From Candidatus Susulua stagnicola (GTDB lineage: Bacteria > Omnitrophota > Gorgyraeia > Duberdicusellales > 4484-171): a stretch of DNA of 5,558 bases. The notes beneath the pieces are model-generated. The model worked only from the letters and a program-made list of their open reading frames with translations, made no database searches and had not been told where the DNA came from. This document shows positions 5,264 to 5,558 of the stretch, in pieces (the stretch's first letter is position 1; each line of letters opens with the position of its first letter). The stretch covers positions 1 to 5,558 of the forward strand of contig JAVCBZ010000074.1 of NCBI GenBank assembly GCA_030765735.1. Direction: 5' to 3'. A program made the translations under genes and the position numbers.

Positions 5264-5558
5264 TTGATAAATAATGCCTTTATAATATTTAAAATGATTA
5301 GAAAAACTCTTTTACTATCACTTCTTTTATTTTTTGCTTTAACTGCATATTCTCAAGATAATGTATTTCGTATTGATATTGAGGGAAATGCAATTGTTAG
5401 TGATGCTACCATTGTTTCTAAGATTAAAATTCGGGCAGGACAGGCTTATAACGATAATATTATAAATGAAGATGTAAAAAATCTTTATGCTACAGGTTTT
5501 TTTGAGACTGTAGAAGCTGAGAAGAAAGATTCTTCTGAAGGTGTAGTTATCCTTTTTA
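5264..5558 (+). CDS. bamA: N-terminal part of BamA/Omp85-family outer-membrane assembly protein (3' end outside window)
   Basis: BamA-family proteins fold and insert beta-barrel proteins into the outer membrane, with periplasmic POTRA domains followed by a barrel. The 98 visible residues show a signal peptide, with M-I-R-K-T followed by a Leu/Phe-rich core and a likely signal peptidase I cut after A-Y-S (28-30). A POTRA domain starts about residue 34: FRIDIEGNAIVSDATIVSKI (35-54), then R-A-G-Q-A-Y-N (57-63) and DVKNLYATGFFETVEAE (70-86). The G-N, L-Y-x-T-G-F-F and x-V-E-x-E pattern is typical of POTRA repeats. The TTG at 5264 has a perfect AGGAGG in the dnaB end and is preferred; the in-frame ATG at 5294 gives a tidier signal peptide but has no ribosome-binding site. 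The stop of dnaB is 2 nt upstream. The family call is strong; a TamA-like or other Omp85 member cannot be fully excluded from this fragment. Confidence 0.85.
   Translation, partial: MINNAFIIFKMIRKTLLLSLLLFFALTAYSQDNVFRIDIEGNAIVSDATIVSKIKIRAGQAYNDNIINEDVKNLYATGFFETVEAEKKDSSEGVVILF

Noticed and set aside
1..5558. CRISPR arrays, tRNA or rRNA genes, insertion sequences, phage or defence genes
   Set aside because: No spaced direct repeats, RNA gene signatures, transposase motifs or terminal repeats were seen; coding sequence fills almost the whole window.

Overview
The window is an AT-rich (by eye roughly one third G+C), very tightly packed stretch with every recognisable gene on the + strand. 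It reads as one long housekeeping gene cluster of a diderm (Gram-negative-type) bacterium. The envelope type is shown by the start of a BamA/Omp85 outer-membrane assembly protein at the right end. The gene order and the short GC-rich palindrome near the left end would fit an uncultivated lineage such as Omnitrophota (OP3), but that placement is a guess from style and cannot be proven here.

Layout. Positions 1-72 hold the last 23 codons of a hexapeptide-repeat acyltransferase, plausibly glmU, whose final codons and stop lie in a perfect inverted repeat (62-77). Next come prs (PRPP synthetase, 93-1031), rplY/ctc (ribosomal protein L25 of the long type with an acidic tail, 1043-1732) and pth (peptidyl-tRNA hydrolase, 1750-2322). 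The classical ribosome/replication group follows: rpsF (S6, 2322-2666), ssb (2682-3116), rpsR (S18, 3118-3396), rplI (L9, 3455-3898) and dnaB (replicative helicase, 3909-5261). From 5264 to the right edge lies the 5' end of a bamA-like gene: signal peptide plus most of the first POTRA domain.

How the genes fit together. prs supplies PRPP for nucleotide synthesis. L25, S6, S18 and L9 are ribosomal proteins. Pth recycles peptidyl-tRNA. SSB and DnaB act at the replication fork. The upstream transferase and BamA belong to envelope building. The cluster therefore joins translation, replication, nucleotide supply and envelope biogenesis, probably on one or two transcripts. Gaps are 1-20 nt, with a 1-nt overlap at pth/rpsF. 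The only larger gap is the 58 nt before rplI, which is very AT-rich and may hold an internal promoter. No stem-plus-T-run terminator was seen.

I found no previously undescribed system. The points worth a second look are an SSB without the usual C-terminal Pro-Phe tip, whose last codons double as the rpsR ribosome-binding site; the palindrome that supplies the stop of the first gene; a dnaB start without a Shine-Dalgarno sequence; a TTG start for the BamA gene; an Arg in place of a conserved Asn in Pth; and the joining of two clusters that are separate in Bacillus.
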